Positions 12,425-23,498 of a DNA stretch of 64,000 nt are shown piece after piece. This DNA is from Aureobasidium sp. EXF-3400 (lineage: Eukaryota > Ascomycota > Dothideomycetes > Dothideales > Saccotheciaceae). The notes beneath the pieces were generated by a model. It saw only the letters and a program-made list of their open reading frames with translations. It was not told the origin of the DNA and searched no databases. The stretch is taken from assembly GCA_024195585.1 (NCBI GenBank), contig SWBL01000220.1:23271-87270 (forward strand). Reading direction: 5' to 3'. Position 1 is the first letter of the stretch. The number at the start of each line of letters is the position of its first letter. Made by a program: the position numbers and the translations under genes.

Positions 12425-12931
12425 TCGACAGTTCCTTACCAAGATTCCCTTGTCCAAGAGCAGAAAGAAGCCTTCGAAGCTGCTGAAGTAACGCAAGAGT
12501 CCCGGTTTCAACAAGCGTTTCTGCAGAACGCCAGGCTCAAAGAGGAGGTGCCCAAAAGCCTGCCGAAATCGCCCACTCGACCATCAAACAAGGAAGTACT
12601 TCTATACGCTCAACTTTCGTCTGTCTCGGCACCAATCGTGCGACGCCCATCTTATGATGAAGAGAGTGAGGATGGCTACGCCAACGGCTTTATTGATGAA
12701 GCAGATGGTGATCTTGAGCAAGATATGGGTGATGCAGAGCAGGAAGAGGTTGAGCTAGACACAGTCCGCTAGCAGCGTGACGAACTAGCGGAAGCCCATC
12801 GACCACAACAATCGTTCTCCCATCAGACAGGTGTCAGGGAAGCAGTTTATGTTGAACAGGCGACAGCACGAGGCTTACCATCGCCTACTAAGTCATGGGT
12901 CTCAGAGACGGTAGCTTCAACCAGACATTGA
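12425..12931 (+). pseudogene. In-frame continuation past stop codons (possible decaying gene)
   Basis: Reading on in the frame of the preceding ORF after its TGA gives 115 stop-free codons to a TAG at 12770-12772 and another 52 to a TGA at 12929-12931. The first block reads like protein: a Lys/Ser/Pro part (EEVPKSLPKSPTRPSNKEV) followed by an acidic part (YDEESEDGYANGFIDEADGD). Chance would place about one stop per 21 codons. I could not find a convincing intron that removes either stop; the candidates are shorter than 52 nt or shift the frame. The simplest reading is a gene with nonsense mutations; assembly errors and readthrough are alternatives. Confidence 0.35.
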
Positions 12932-13215
12932 GTACGGGGAGCCATCAACGTAAAGAAGCCAAAGCATAGATTTAACCCGGGAAGAATACGCATATATAAC
13001 TACAGTAGCTATATTGACAAAGAATCTTGCTAAATTGAATCCTCTTCATGAGCCAGGTTGTTGTCCTTTCATACGAAGTGATTGATAAGATTGATAAGAT
13101 AACAACCCCGCAAAAAACGTCGAACAAAGTTGGAAACCGGGGTGGAATTTTCTCGGACGGCAACTTCACCTTGGTGGCATGGATCTGCTCGACAGTGGAT
13201 GAAAGGGCAGCAAGG

Positions 13216-14238
13216 ATGGGATCGAGCGCCAAAAAGAAGAGAGAAAAGAAGGCCGACTTCCAAAAGACCAAGCTCAAAGTCGGCAAGACAAAGGCAAAGG
13301 CTGCAAACTTTACCGACACGAGTTTCAAGGCAAAGTCGATTGTCCTCAACCAGCAGTCGCTCGCGTCCTCGGCGCCTTCGCTCGACCAGCAATTCACACA
13401 CCAGCTTTCGCTCGCCAGTTCAAAGACCGATTCGCAGCGTCGCGATGCTATCAACTACCTGACCAACATCATCACCGAACGCCCGGACAACCTGCCCTTG
13501 CCTGTCGCGACCATTCTTCCCAAAATCCAGCCTCTGATCCTCGATGCCTCAAACTCTGTCCGCGCCGCACTCACGAAACTGCTGCGTGCTCTGCCGCCAG
13601 CCCACGTCGCTACCCATGTCGACCACATGCTGTTATACGTGCGCGCCGGCATGACCCATCTAGCCGCCGAAATCCGCAACTCCTCCCTCGACGTACTCGA
13701 ATGGCTGCTGAAAACCGCCGGCCAAGAACTCGTCAGCTGCGCAGGTGGCTGGCTCAAAACACTACATTGCTTCCTGACCCTTCTGGGCTGGCACTCGACC
13801 ACACAACCCGGCAACTGGTCCTCCGAGCGTGCTGTCTCGTTCGGCAAACCCGGCAGCGCTGCTTCGAAACTGCTTGTAAAGCAGCTGGACATTCTGACTT
13901 TGTTCCTGCGTGCTGCTTTTACCGATGCGGATGCTGCCGACCAGGCTTTGGCAAATGCTTCCTGTTTCCCTCTGTGCAGTACCGAGCATCAGGTTCTCTA
14001 CGCTCGTTCGAATCCGTTCAGAGCTCTCAACCTCTTTGGCGCTCCCAAGGATGCCGAGAATGCCATGTACGACGACGCAGAGGCTCGAAAGAGGGCCTTT
14101 GACGATGCGGCTGTACGTGCTGTCGCCCGTGGTGTTCAAGCGGCCAAGAAAGAGGGTGGTGAAATCGGTAGAGCAGCTTCTGGGTTGGAGAAAGCTTTGG
14201 TTGATGGCATGGGCGAGTTTCACCGAGACGCAGAGTAA
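13216..14238 (+). CDS. IPI1: Pre-rRNA-processing protein IPI1
   Basis: Component of the Rix1/IPI complex that acts on pre-60S ribosomal particles in the nucleus (human relative TEX10). 340 aa in one exon. The start chosen is the ATG of MGSSAKKKREKKADFQKTKLKVGK, the typical basic N-terminus of the family; the frame is open upstream to 13048, but that part looks like 5' untranslated sequence. The segment SSKTDSQRRDAINYLTNII is the conserved IPI1 core, followed by helical repeats (IQPLILDASNSVRAALTKLL and AEIRNSSLDVLEWLL). The C-terminal third is Ala-rich and charged. It is convergent with the Dicer gene. Length agrees with other fungal IPI1 proteins as I remember them. Confidence 0.85.
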   Translation: MGSSAKKKREKKADFQKTKLKVGKTKAKAANFTDTSFKAKSIVLNQQSLASSAPSLDQQFTHQLSLASSKTDSQRRDAINYLTNIITERPDNLPLPVATILPKIQPLILDASNSVRAALTKLLRALPPAHVATHVDHMLLYVRAGMTHLAAEIRNSSLDVLEWLLKTAGQELVSCAGGWLKTLHCFLTLLGWHSTTQPGNWSSERAVSFGKPGSAASKLLVKQLDILTLFLRAAFTDADAADQALANASCFPLCSTEHQVLYARSNPFRALNLFGAPKDAENAMYDDAEARKRAFDDAAVRAVARGVQAAKKEGGEIGRAASGLEKALVDGMGEFHRDAE

Positions 14239-14595
14239 ACGGAAAGGGACCAAATCCATCTCGTCCCTTTCGATGCACCCAGCAAGCACATCAAAGACTC
14301 TGTGTCTGTAGCATCATCTGCCTCACACTCCTGAATCGTGGGATCTTCTATTTTTGATTACACATGCGAATCCCGTCGCTCCAAGAAATCTGAAAGCAGG
14401 TCGACGGGTCACCGCCTCACTCAGTATCACAATCTTTGTTACAGCGATGTCTCAATGATAAAGAACGACTGTCAAGTTGAGCAATACACGAGATTGTATC
14501 TGCAGATTGAGAATTTGCAACTGGAGAATATCTTTGTGTACGTAATCTAGGCTATAATGAATGCTGAAAACCCCTCCTCTGATCCATTCGAGTAA
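14239..14595. other. Convergent intergenic region (IPI1 / Dicer 3' ends)
   Basis: 357 bp between stop codons of convergent genes, AT-rich, expected to hold both 3' untranslated regions. No further feature is seen. Confidence 0.5.
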
Positions 14596-17500
14596 TCATG
14601 CTGTGCCATTGTTCTCGCCTCCGTCAACAGTCTCCTCGCGACAATCGCAACCGAACTTTGCTCGGAATTCATAGGGCGCCAATCCCTCCAGCTCCTCCAC
14701 TGCCTTGATCGCCGCATTGATGTTTGCATATCTACCAGACTTTGCTTTCCACACTCCGATGGGCTCAGAGTCGTGAATCATCACGCCCGACCAGAAGAGC
14801 GGTTGCATACCATCCTCAGTCTCCTCGCCATTGAACAGATTGTATTCATGGCAGCCGAAGCCTTTTTGCATCTTGTTGTGCAGACGAGTCTGTTATTGTA
14901 GGTCAGTGAGCGAACGGAACCTGGAATATTCCAATCATCTCTTACCACAGGATGGTTGTTTGCATAGTCATCGTAGATTTCCATGTCATCAAAGAATGGC
15001 TTCATGTGCTCATCGAAGAAGCATTGTACTACGCTATAGTCGAAGTCTGCATCAATGAACATCGCGCCGACGTATGCTTCGACTATGTCGGGTAGACACT
15101 TGGAGCTGTCAGCAAGGAATCGCGCAGAACACACTATCGTTCATTCTTACCTTGGGGGCTTCTTTCACCGTGGTCCAATAGTCCATAGCTCCCTGAGAGG
15201 CAGCTTCTGCATCTGTGATGTCAGTAACATAGTTTGCGATTTGCTGACGCAAGGAGTCGTGATTGTAGAGGATATGTTTGTAGAACCCGAGTCGCACGCA
15301 GAGTGCTCCCAGAAACTGATTGGAAACCATTGCCATCTTGTGCTCAGTCAACCACTGTGGATCCTTATCGGGATGCTTGTAGAAAAGGTGAGTAATGCTG
15401 GTCATGTCAAGAAGCGAATCGCCCAGAAACTCGAGCCTCTGGTAAGATGGAATTCCAGCCGACCATAAGTTTGGGTAAGAAGGGTGGTGGAAGGCAGCTT
15501 GGAGCAGACGTGGATATTTGAAGTGGTACGCGTGCTCCTTCTCGACCCGCCTGGCGAGTTCGATGTTCGCAGCTCTGGCCTCAGCTGTTTGGTATGCTGG
15601 CTTTTCATATGAGCGAGAGTAATCCGACCAGTCGGTCATTGTATGGTCAGGACTATCGACGAGTTTGGTGACGGCCTTCACAGCATCACGCCAGTGCTCT
15701 GGCTGCCACTTGCCAGGCTGGTCGTGTGTGAGAAAAGCGGCACCCATAAGTGCTTCGCACACGTCAGCAATCGTCTTGTCACCAAGTGCATGCTTCATCG
15801 ACTCCTGTCCGTTCTTGTTGGCGCCTTTGCCCTCCAAAAGTTTGATACCTTCGGGGTACCATGTACGACGAGAAAACGAAGCACTGCGAATATTTTCGTA
15901 GAGTTTGAGCTTCTGCGCAGCATTGAAGAGGTTCTGGTTGCAAAGAAGTAGCATGCGTTTCACATGAAAGTCGAACTCGTTATCGTTGGGATTTTGCGTG
16001 AACGTCGAGATCGAAGTTGCCATTTTCAAGAAGCAGTCGCCCAAGAATTCGAGACGCTCGTAATTCTTTCCCATACCACGCTGGAAGTTCACACGTTCAT
16101 GAGTCTGATGATCTTCTGTGTTGTCAGAATCTTTGGTGATTGCTTCGAGAGCCAACGACAGATCAGCTGTCAAATCAAGCTCTTCACACGTCTCCTTTGC
16201 AATAAGATAATCATCGATGCGATGAATGATCGCGGGGAAAACGTAACAGCTTGCTACGACAGAGGTTGAAAGCTATAACTCGTTAGTTCCATCGTCAAGC
16301 ACAGTCGGGACATACATACAGCAGATATGACGAGTGGCTCAGGGCAAATAAAGCTTCGAACTTTGGATGAGTCTTGTTCCTCTTTCGACGTAGGCTCTGC
16401 GAGCATGTTACGACGGTGAAGCATCTTCTTGGCCTCCAGAACGGGTTGATCAGGGTTCCAGGAAGATTTCTTCTTGTTGGCAGTATTCTTCCATAGACTG
16501 ACTGTATAGTCCATGATGTCAGTCTGTCTTTTCGAAGCTGCACAGCCCTCTGGGATAGGGCTTGAAGGCTTGTATTCTGAAGCTACTCTTGACGAGTAGA
16601 AGCGACGGCCTCCGTCTCCAGGATCGATGAAAAACTTGTCAACCAGAAACGAATCAGGCATATCAGGTGTCCACTGGAATCCTTTGTTGTTCTCGCAAGC
16701 GTAGTCCAAAGCCTTCCAATCAATGAGTTTGAAAGATGCAGAATTGGTGTCTGCAAGCTGAGCAGACTGCTCGAACGGTATGAGCCAATAAGGCATCTTA
16801 ACGACATCGAATTCGTACGTCTTGTTGTAGAGGTCCTTGAAGATGCTTAGAGTGAACGAAGTGAACTTGGTCAGCTCGGCCTCGGACACTTTGCAAGCTG
16901 GTACTAGCGTAGTCAACTCCACGTCAGTCTTGCGGCCATTGTTCAAAAACAAAGGAAACGCAGGAAAGTCAGGCATCAGGCTTCTAGTGACGAGAAGCAG
17001 AGGCTGGTGAGGACGATCCAGCCCGTCCGAGAATTCTATGTGGGTGAGGTACACTACGGACGGCATCAAACCTCGTTGATGCTCCCAGACACGGGGCTTC
17101 ACGCGCATGTCGTACATACCGGTTTGCTTCGAGCTCAACGCTAATGCTGCGTTACGCATCGATGGCAGTTTTTTGGTGTAGACAGGAACGAGATTAGAAT
17201 CGAGATGTTTCGACAGCACAAGTTCTTTGCAGGCCTTGAATGCAGCTGAGCGTTTGGCAAGTGATTTCCTCGTCATAGAGTCACCTGTCGCCGAGCGAAC
17301 AGGTGAAGGTTCAGGAATCACCACTTCGCAGACGAAACGTCCACCTTGATTCGTGGTGATGTAAGTAGGCTGTAGAGCTTCTTCGCCTTCCTTTGGCAGG
17401 CTGTCCACAAAGTGTGACAAGATCTGAAGAGCAGAGCCAAAGGTAATCTTGGCGCCGGTAGCAGCTACTGTATAAGTAGGATAGAGGCTGACCATGTCTC

Positions 17501-19326
17501 GAGTGAAGACCATATCATCATCGCCATCTAGCTGACGATCGGCGGGTAACCCTTTGCAGAAGGTACGCATGACATGCTCTGCTCCACGGTTCTCTCTCAA
17601 GGTGTTTCCATGATCCCAGTCATGCTCCTCTGTCATGTGTAGAAGCTTGGAGTTCTTGTGCCTGGCCCGCCCACGAGACTGTACATACTGGATCATCGTC
17701 TTGCAGATGTCAAAACGGACGACGAGATTGCAGTCAGGAATGTCAAGACCCTCTTCAGCGACGGAAGTTGCAAAGAGACAATTCAGTTCTCCCTTGCGGA
17801 ACTTAATGAGGGTAACCACTTGACTGCGGAAAGTGGACTGGATGTCATCTAGACGACCGTTGCTCGCTCCGATGAGTAGGCCTACGTGTAAGTGAGGTCC
17901 GCCGAGATTCTCGAAGACTTTGTGAAGCAGATATGCAGTGCTGCGGTGCTCGACAAATACGATGCAGCGGTGGTCAGTGGGACGCTCGTAGTGGTGTTTT
18001 AGGTAGGCATATAGTCGCTGAACCTTGTTGCTAAGGTCTGACTGATTGGCTCGAGGGCTTCCGAAGTTGTGGTTCGAGACGATTTCCATGGCTTTGCCAA
18101 TCTCTTCGATCTGGAAGTCGGCTTGTGCTGTGGAACCGTCCAAGCGGGCAGCCTTTTCGACACGAGACTCCATCTTTTTCGAGCGCTCCTCGGCCAAGGC
18201 AAACCCCCAATAACGATCGGCACACCAGTCACCAAGGTGAGAACGAACCCTGATTGCACGGTCGAACAGGCTTTCGAGAAATTTGATGCTGCCAAATCGG
18301 CTTTTTAAGTCCTGGATGAGCTGACTGGGTGGAGAGATGGCATGGGACGTCGTATAGCTCAAGTGCTCCTCATACGGTTTGGTGATGGCGTTTTGGAGTA
18401 ACGTGAGGTCGTTTGCAGTAGCTATCTTGCTGTGTAAGATGTATTCGAGATCGCTATGGTTGGTCGTCAGTAGAGGCCAACAGTCAATCAGACGAGACAC
18501 ACCTAGCAGCTTGACGAACATCAACCTTTGCGTCGACAGGCGAGGCCGTCATACCAAAAATCCTAGGCCGAGATTTCTCATCAACGTCGGTAAGATAGAA
18601 GTCTTTGATAATCTGTGCGTATGCATGACCTTTCTTGGCGTGATGAGCTTCATCAAAGATGAGGAGATTGATTTGGCGCATGGAGATGAAGGAGCAGCTC
18701 AAGCAACCCTTGAGGACGTCAGGGGTACAGACAATGACATGAGATTTGGCGAAACGCTCATCCCAGACGCGCTTACTCCATTTGTCGGTCATCATGGCGC
18801 CACACAGGCGATCCACATCGTAGTCAAGGTTGCGCTCGAGCACGGCGAACTGCTGAAAGACGAGTGGGACAGATGGCACCAGGAAGAAAGAGATACGATG
18901 GGGTTTACCTTCCAGACGAGCTTGAAGTTCTTCACCGATGGTGTGGCGCAAGAGAAGGACAGCGATCAAAGTCTTGCCAGAACCAGTATCGAGGACAGCG
19001 ATTGTGTTCTGTTGAGTAGCACGCTGGAAGAGCTCAAGTTGGTACTCTCTGGGAGTGGTAATGATTTGGGTAGTTTCTTGGCTAGCAAGTAGCTGGCGGA
19101 TGGAAAGTTCCTCGGCGACATCAGAGCGATTGTTGTCTTTTGCGGCAGTGCGGATCTCCTTGACAGCAGCGCTTTGCAACCACGCTTGAAAGCGGAGCTT
19201 GCGGTCTCGACGTTTCTCTGTGGACGAGAGAGGCACAGGCGATACATCAACATCAGCGTCACTATCGCTATCACTGTCGGTATGTGACTTCTCGGAGGGC
19301 GGATCGATGGCCATGTTAGCATTCAT
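14596..19326 (-). CDS. DCL1: Dicer-like protein, DCL1 type
   Basis: RNase III enzyme that cuts double-stranded RNA into small RNAs for RNA silencing. Five exons (19326-18503, 18453-16320, 16272-15151, 15098-14946, 14889-14596) join in frame to 1508 aa. Domains in order: DExD/H helicase with [10 protein letters not shown], Walker [10 protein letters not shown] (about 112-120) and DEAH at 225-228; helicase C domain with [18 protein letters not shown] and [12 protein letters not shown]; Dicer dimerisation domain ([20 protein letters not shown]); a middle part where a PAZ fold may lie; RNase IIIa ([10 protein letters not shown], near 1060); RNase IIIb ([13 protein letters not shown], near 1260); and a C-terminal dsRNA-binding-like segment ending near FGCDC. 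The acidic residues of both RNase III sites appear intact. The acceptor of intron 3 is AAG rather than the usual C/TAG. DCL1 rather than DCL2 is inferred from length and the C-terminal extension. Confidence 0.93.
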
Positions 19327-19787
19327 CAATACCTAGCATTCAAGATGGGTGTTTGGTGAGGAGAAACTGTGGCTGGGGTGTTGAAGGAGTGAGAAGCAAG
19401 GAAATAGGAAATAGGAAACGGAGAGGTCAGATGTGGCAGGGCGAGGGAGAAACAGGATGTAGATGGAAAGGGCGATAGCGTTTGCTAGAAAAAGCGACGG
19501 ACAATGGACCTGTCAGATGCAGGAGGCCGTCGCTACCTACGCTTTCACAAGAGTGCTCAATCTATACGAACCGATCACTGGCACTCACGCGCTGCAGGAC
19601 CATTGACTAGATATTCTATGTTTTGCGAGAAAGGCAGTGTGTAATAGTGACCGGGAGTGTTGGTTGGAGTTGACAAAGTGAGAGAGGCGGGGCTCGGTGG
19701 TCGATGGATGTTTCACACGCTCTCGAATGATGTCAATCCAGACCAAAAGTTGCAGCAACAAACATTACACACCATCAGCACAACAAC
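19327..19787. other. Divergent promoter region Dicer / TAP42
   Basis: 461 bp separating two divergent start codons, with purine-rich stretches such as the repeated GGAAATA at about 19400-19415. Promoters of both genes are expected here. I see no gene. Confidence 0.5.
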
Positions 19788-20843
19788 ATGTCTGAAGAGC
19801 CGCAATCGCTTCGTACAGTATGGCAGACGGCCGAGGACAAACGCAGACAGATCGAGAGCTCATGGGACACAAATTCGGCCGCTCACCAAGCACTTGTCAA
19901 CGCCGCCGTCAGCAGCTACGAGCAGTGTCTGCGCATCCAGGACCAAATCGCCCTGTTCAGTCCCAATGAATCTGCCGAAGACATTGCCACCAACGACTTG
20001 CACCATCTCCTCGCCCAATACCGCCTTGCCTGCTTGATTCAGCGCTTGTCGTCTCAGGACCGCAAAGCCCTTTTACGTCGCGCCCAAGACTCGTACGAGA
20101 AGTTCCTACGCCAGCTCGACCTCTACGATCTCCTATCTTCTTCCGACCTAAAACTGCTCGAGCAATATCGTGAAGACCCGTCAACTTTTTCTACTGCCTC
20201 GACCTCAGATCCTGCTGCCCGCCGCGAGAGAAAGATTCTACGTTTCAAGCAAGAGAAGGACCTCAAGCAAAAATTACAACATCTGGAACAGAATCCTGCT
20301 GCTCTACAGAATGACGACGACATGCATCGTCGCATGAAGATGACCCAGATCGAATTTTGCGTTCATCAAACTTTCCAGTCTCTGGAATCCATAGCTCAAG
20401 AGCTCCATATCCTCTCAAGGGCTCCTCCACCACCGCCAGGCCAGCAACAAGGGCCTTCGGATATTAGAGAGCGCCACAAATCTGATGATGGCTACTCCGA
20501 GAAACTGGACGGCCCCATGTCTGCTGGCCTGTCGGGTCCCATGCTAAGTAAAGATGGCAAACCGCTACGCCCGTTCACTCTTCTCAATACCCGCCAAACA
20601 ATGAAGGCTGGCGTCTTCCGACCTGATCACAGTTTGCCCACCATGACTATTGACGAGTATCTCGACGAAGAGAAACGTCGCGGTGGCATGATTGAAGGTG
20701 GAGGTGCCCAGTCTGGTATCCAACCAGAGGTTGACGAGGATGACTTGGACAAGGCGGATGAGGAGACCATGAAAGCCAGAGCTTGGGATGAGTATGTTGA
20801 ACACAACCCCAAAGGTGCCGGTAATACTTTGAACAGGGGTTAA
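19788..20843 (+). CDS. TAP42: TAP42-family PP2A regulator
   Basis: Binds catalytic subunits of type 2A phosphatases and acts downstream of TOR (mammalian alpha4/IGBP1). 351 aa in one exon, beginning MSEEPQSLRTVWQTAEDKR. The N-terminal two-thirds is predicted helical, with segments such as AQYRLACLIQRLSSQDRKALL and YEKFLRQLDLYDLL, in keeping with the TPR-like fold of the family. Further marks are RREKILRFKQEKDL-like basic sequence (RRERKILRFKQEKDL), a Pro-rich linker, the segment PLRPFTLLNTRQTMKAGVFR and the terminal DEYVEHNPKGAGNTLNRG, which are diagnostic of TAP42. TSC1, another component of TOR signalling, lies 12 kb away, but I read no linkage into that. Confidence 0.92.
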   Translation: MSEEPQSLRTVWQTAEDKRRQIESSWDTNSAAHQALVNAAVSSYEQCLRIQDQIALFSPNESAEDIATNDLHHLLAQYRLACLIQRLSSQDRKALLRRAQDSYEKFLRQLDLYDLLSSSDLKLLEQYREDPSTFSTASTSDPAARRERKILRFKQEKDLKQKLQHLEQNPAALQNDDDMHRRMKMTQIEFCVHQTFQSLESIAQELHILSRAPPPPPGQQQGPSDIRERHKSDDGYSEKLDGPMSAGLSGPMLSKDGKPLRPFTLLNTRQTMKAGVFRPDHSLPTMTIDEYLDEEKRRGGMIEGGGAQSGIQPEVDEDDLDKADEETMKARAWDEYVEHNPKGAGNTLNRG

Positions 20844-21264
20844 GGTTATAAATACCCAATTACATTTGCGTCAGAACACACCAATACTAGATATGAAATA
20901 ATTCCACCTTGCCACGGCTACGCCCTCCCTGTATGCTGAAGACTGTTACATGATTGGCTGACGAGGCTCCGATTTACAAAGGCCTTGTGCGTTCATAGCT
21001 CACAACGTTAAAATGCGTCGATACGAGCGATATGGTTCGTCAAAACACATGGAAAAGAGAGATCAATGCACACATTCAATGTCTGGTCAAACTCATTGCA
21101 TTTTGTGCGAAGAAGCAGCTACTTGAATAGAGCGATTATGCAGCCATCAGTCCTGAAAGAGTCTCAGACACCCTCCCGCTTCACTCACTTGGAGGCCTGG
21201 TACATTCGAGAGATATCGAACACTTCCGAGAAACATGAAAACCTCATGCATGCCTCGCGACCTA
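20844..21264. other. Convergent intergenic region (TAP42 / zinc-knuckle 3' ends)
   Basis: 421 bp between convergent stop codons, AT-richer than its flanks. Expected 3' untranslated sequence of both genes; nothing else recognised. Confidence 0.5.
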
Positions 21265-22178
21265 CTACCAAGCGGCAGGACCAGCACCCCAATCCTCGCC
21301 ACCAGCGACAGCAGCAGCAACCTCGGTGCCGTTCATCCAGTCGCCCTCGACAGCGGCAGGCTCAGCAGCGCCATCGGTGCCACTGTTCATCCAGTCATCG
21401 TTGCCGGAGGGAGCAGTGGCAGAATCATCGCCAAAGCCAGCGCTGTTCTGGACTACCCAGTCGGCAGGATCGGTCTTGCAGCGGACAACCGTGTGACCGG
21501 CTGCTAAGTGTCAGTATTTTCGTCTGTCTCATCACATGAATGGCTGTACTCACCGAGACCGCACTGGTTGCAGATGACCTTGGAATAGTCTCTGGGCTTG
21601 GGGCACTGGCGAGAGAAGTGACCGACTTCGTTGCAGTTGTTGCAGGTGATGTTGGCAGCAGAACGAGGCTCGGGACACTCGCGAGACATGTGTCCTTGAC
21701 CGTTGCAGTTCTTGCAGATGATGACCTGCTCCTTGGTGCAGTCTATCTTGCTGTGACTACGAAGATGCTTAGCGAATTGAAGACGCACTTGAAAATCCGG
21801 TATGCTTACCCGATCTCGCCGCAGTTGAAACAGGCTCCAGTCTTCTTTTTGGGCTCGGTGCACTCCTTAGACATGTGACCAGCTAAACGGAGGTCAGTAA
21901 TCACGCCAGAAGATGGGAGGTGGTCAAGGTCACTGACACTGTCCGCAGTTGTGGCAGGCGTTGGGGTCGGAGTTCTCGTTGCCATCGGCAGCAGACCAAC
22001 CATTGGCAGCAGCCTCCTTGGCCTTCAGCTTCTCCAGCGCGGCCTTGTGCTTCTTGCTGCGCTCATGGGCAGCTCTGTCCTTGTAAGCAATGGTTCTGTC
22101 GCAGGCATCACAATGATGATTGGCGGGATGAATGCTCTTGAAGCTGTTGTACGGATGGGAAGAGAAGATGTCGGCCAT
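21265..22178 (-). CDS. CnjB-like zinc-knuckle protein with N-terminal zinc finger and Trp-rich tail
   Basis: Nucleic-acid-binding protein of 250 aa from four exons (22178-21938, 21882-21810, 21756-21554, 21500-21265). It opens with a U1-like finger (HHCDACDRTIAYKDRAAHER plus the following KKH), then carries five CCHC knuckles of the form Cx2Cx4Hx4C: CHNCGQSGHMSKEC, CFNCGEIGHSKIDC, CKNCNGQGHMSREC, CNNCNEVGHFSRQC and CNQCGLAGHTVVRC. Three of the knuckles span introns, which confirms the splice sites. The last 63 residues are Ala/Gly/Asp-rich with five Trp in similar contexts (ADW, DDWMNSG, GDWMNG, EDWGAG, AAW). CNBP/Gis2-type knuckle proteins bind single-stranded RNA or DNA. Fungal relatives are often labelled CnjB after the Tetrahymena protein, which also has GW repeats. 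The role here is not known. Confidence 0.85.
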
Positions 22179-23498
22179 CTTGACGAAGTGAGGAGGGCTT
22201 GTTGATGGCAATCAAAAGGAAGGTGATGTTGGAGAGTAGCTCAAATCTCTGCACGGGATTGAGAGGTGAGAAGTGAGAAGAAAAGCTAGAGAGGTAAAGA
22301 AAACAAAGCTCGGTGAAGCAGCTTCGTGGACAAACGGAGTGAGCACGCAAACAAACGAGTTGCTTCCGTGCCAACAGCGAGCCGGCGCGTCTGATTGTCC
22401 GTTCAGTCTTTTTCTCTTAATCATCTGCAAGTAACCTTTACTTCAGATAATCAATGATCTCAGACATTCGTTTGTCGCACACGCATGGCATCCACCTTCG
22501 TGAAGATATGCTTTCGCACCGCCGACACGGGTCCTGTAGCACTGTCTCGCCTTAGTAGGACTGTCAAGACCCCGGCAGTACCGGACGTAAGTTTCGAGAT
22601 GGATCCGTAACAAAATCGGTGCCATCTCTTTTCCTTCTCGACATTCCTTTTCTTTCTAATACGCATTTCTACACCACAAGTGCTGTATCTGCGAGGTATC
22701 CAAATGTTAGGCTTAGCCTTTCTTGTTACAGCCCCTTGGTCTCGACACAGGAAGGATCGCATTCTTCGCCGAAATCCCTCAACATCTGCGATGTGAGGTT
22801 ATTCTGTCGACCTAAGACATCAGCTTTGTTCGACAACTCACTGTGAAACACCCTTCGTCAGGATCGAAGCCAGATTGCTTGAGCGTAATTCTTGCTTCTT
22901 GTAGCCAGAGAATAGATCAAGGCGCCTGGATATTTACAACACTGCTCAGTATGGCAAGGCCTGCTGTAGGAAGCATAGCTCGGGTTTCGTCTTCAGGATT
23001 GATGCAGACAGAGCTTGTGTAACCCACCACGTTGCAATGCTGACTGGTCATCTGATCTTGGCTTTGCTCTACATCTTGATTGCCGGCCACCTGCTACTAG
23101 ACGATGCATGTACACTCACCGGATCGTAGGAGTCTGTATAATGCATGCTGATGAGCAGATCATGCTGGAGCTGACGTCGGAACTGCATGCCTTTACAGGA
23201 AACTCAATGGGCACGAGCCTCGCCCTCTCCACACTGCAACGATGTGCTTATCGCGCTAACTGTTTTCCCGTCACGTAATTTAAGGTTCCTCGACCAAGTC
23301 GCGGACAAGGCGGCGAAGGGTGTCTTCGATCCTCATCTGTCGAGGTGAAGGTCTTTTCCACGACGCTTGATATGCCCTGGTAGTCCAACCAGACACTGTT
23401 CCTTTTCTCGGTCGAGTATATCTTATCATTTCCCAACATCAATATTATTTCCAGCCGGCTCAACCAACTTAGAGCACATCGAGCGCATCATCAACGCA
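22179..23498. other. 1.3-kb divergent intergenic region; possible tiny spliced gene
   Basis: This stretch separates two divergent genes and is long for this window. One weak candidate is seen on the plus strand: an ATG at 22485 opens 34 codons (MASTFVKICFRTADTGP...) ending exactly at a strong GTAAGT donor at 22587, and a TTACAG acceptor near 22732 leads into PLGLDTGRIAFFAEIPQH before a stop. No homology is recognised and this could be chance. The rest is probably promoter sequence of the zinc-knuckle and MATE genes. Confidence 0.25.

Noticed and set aside
23015..23278. 87-codon plus-strand frame upstream of the MATE gene
   Set aside because: Lies in probable promoter sequence and has no protein-like features.
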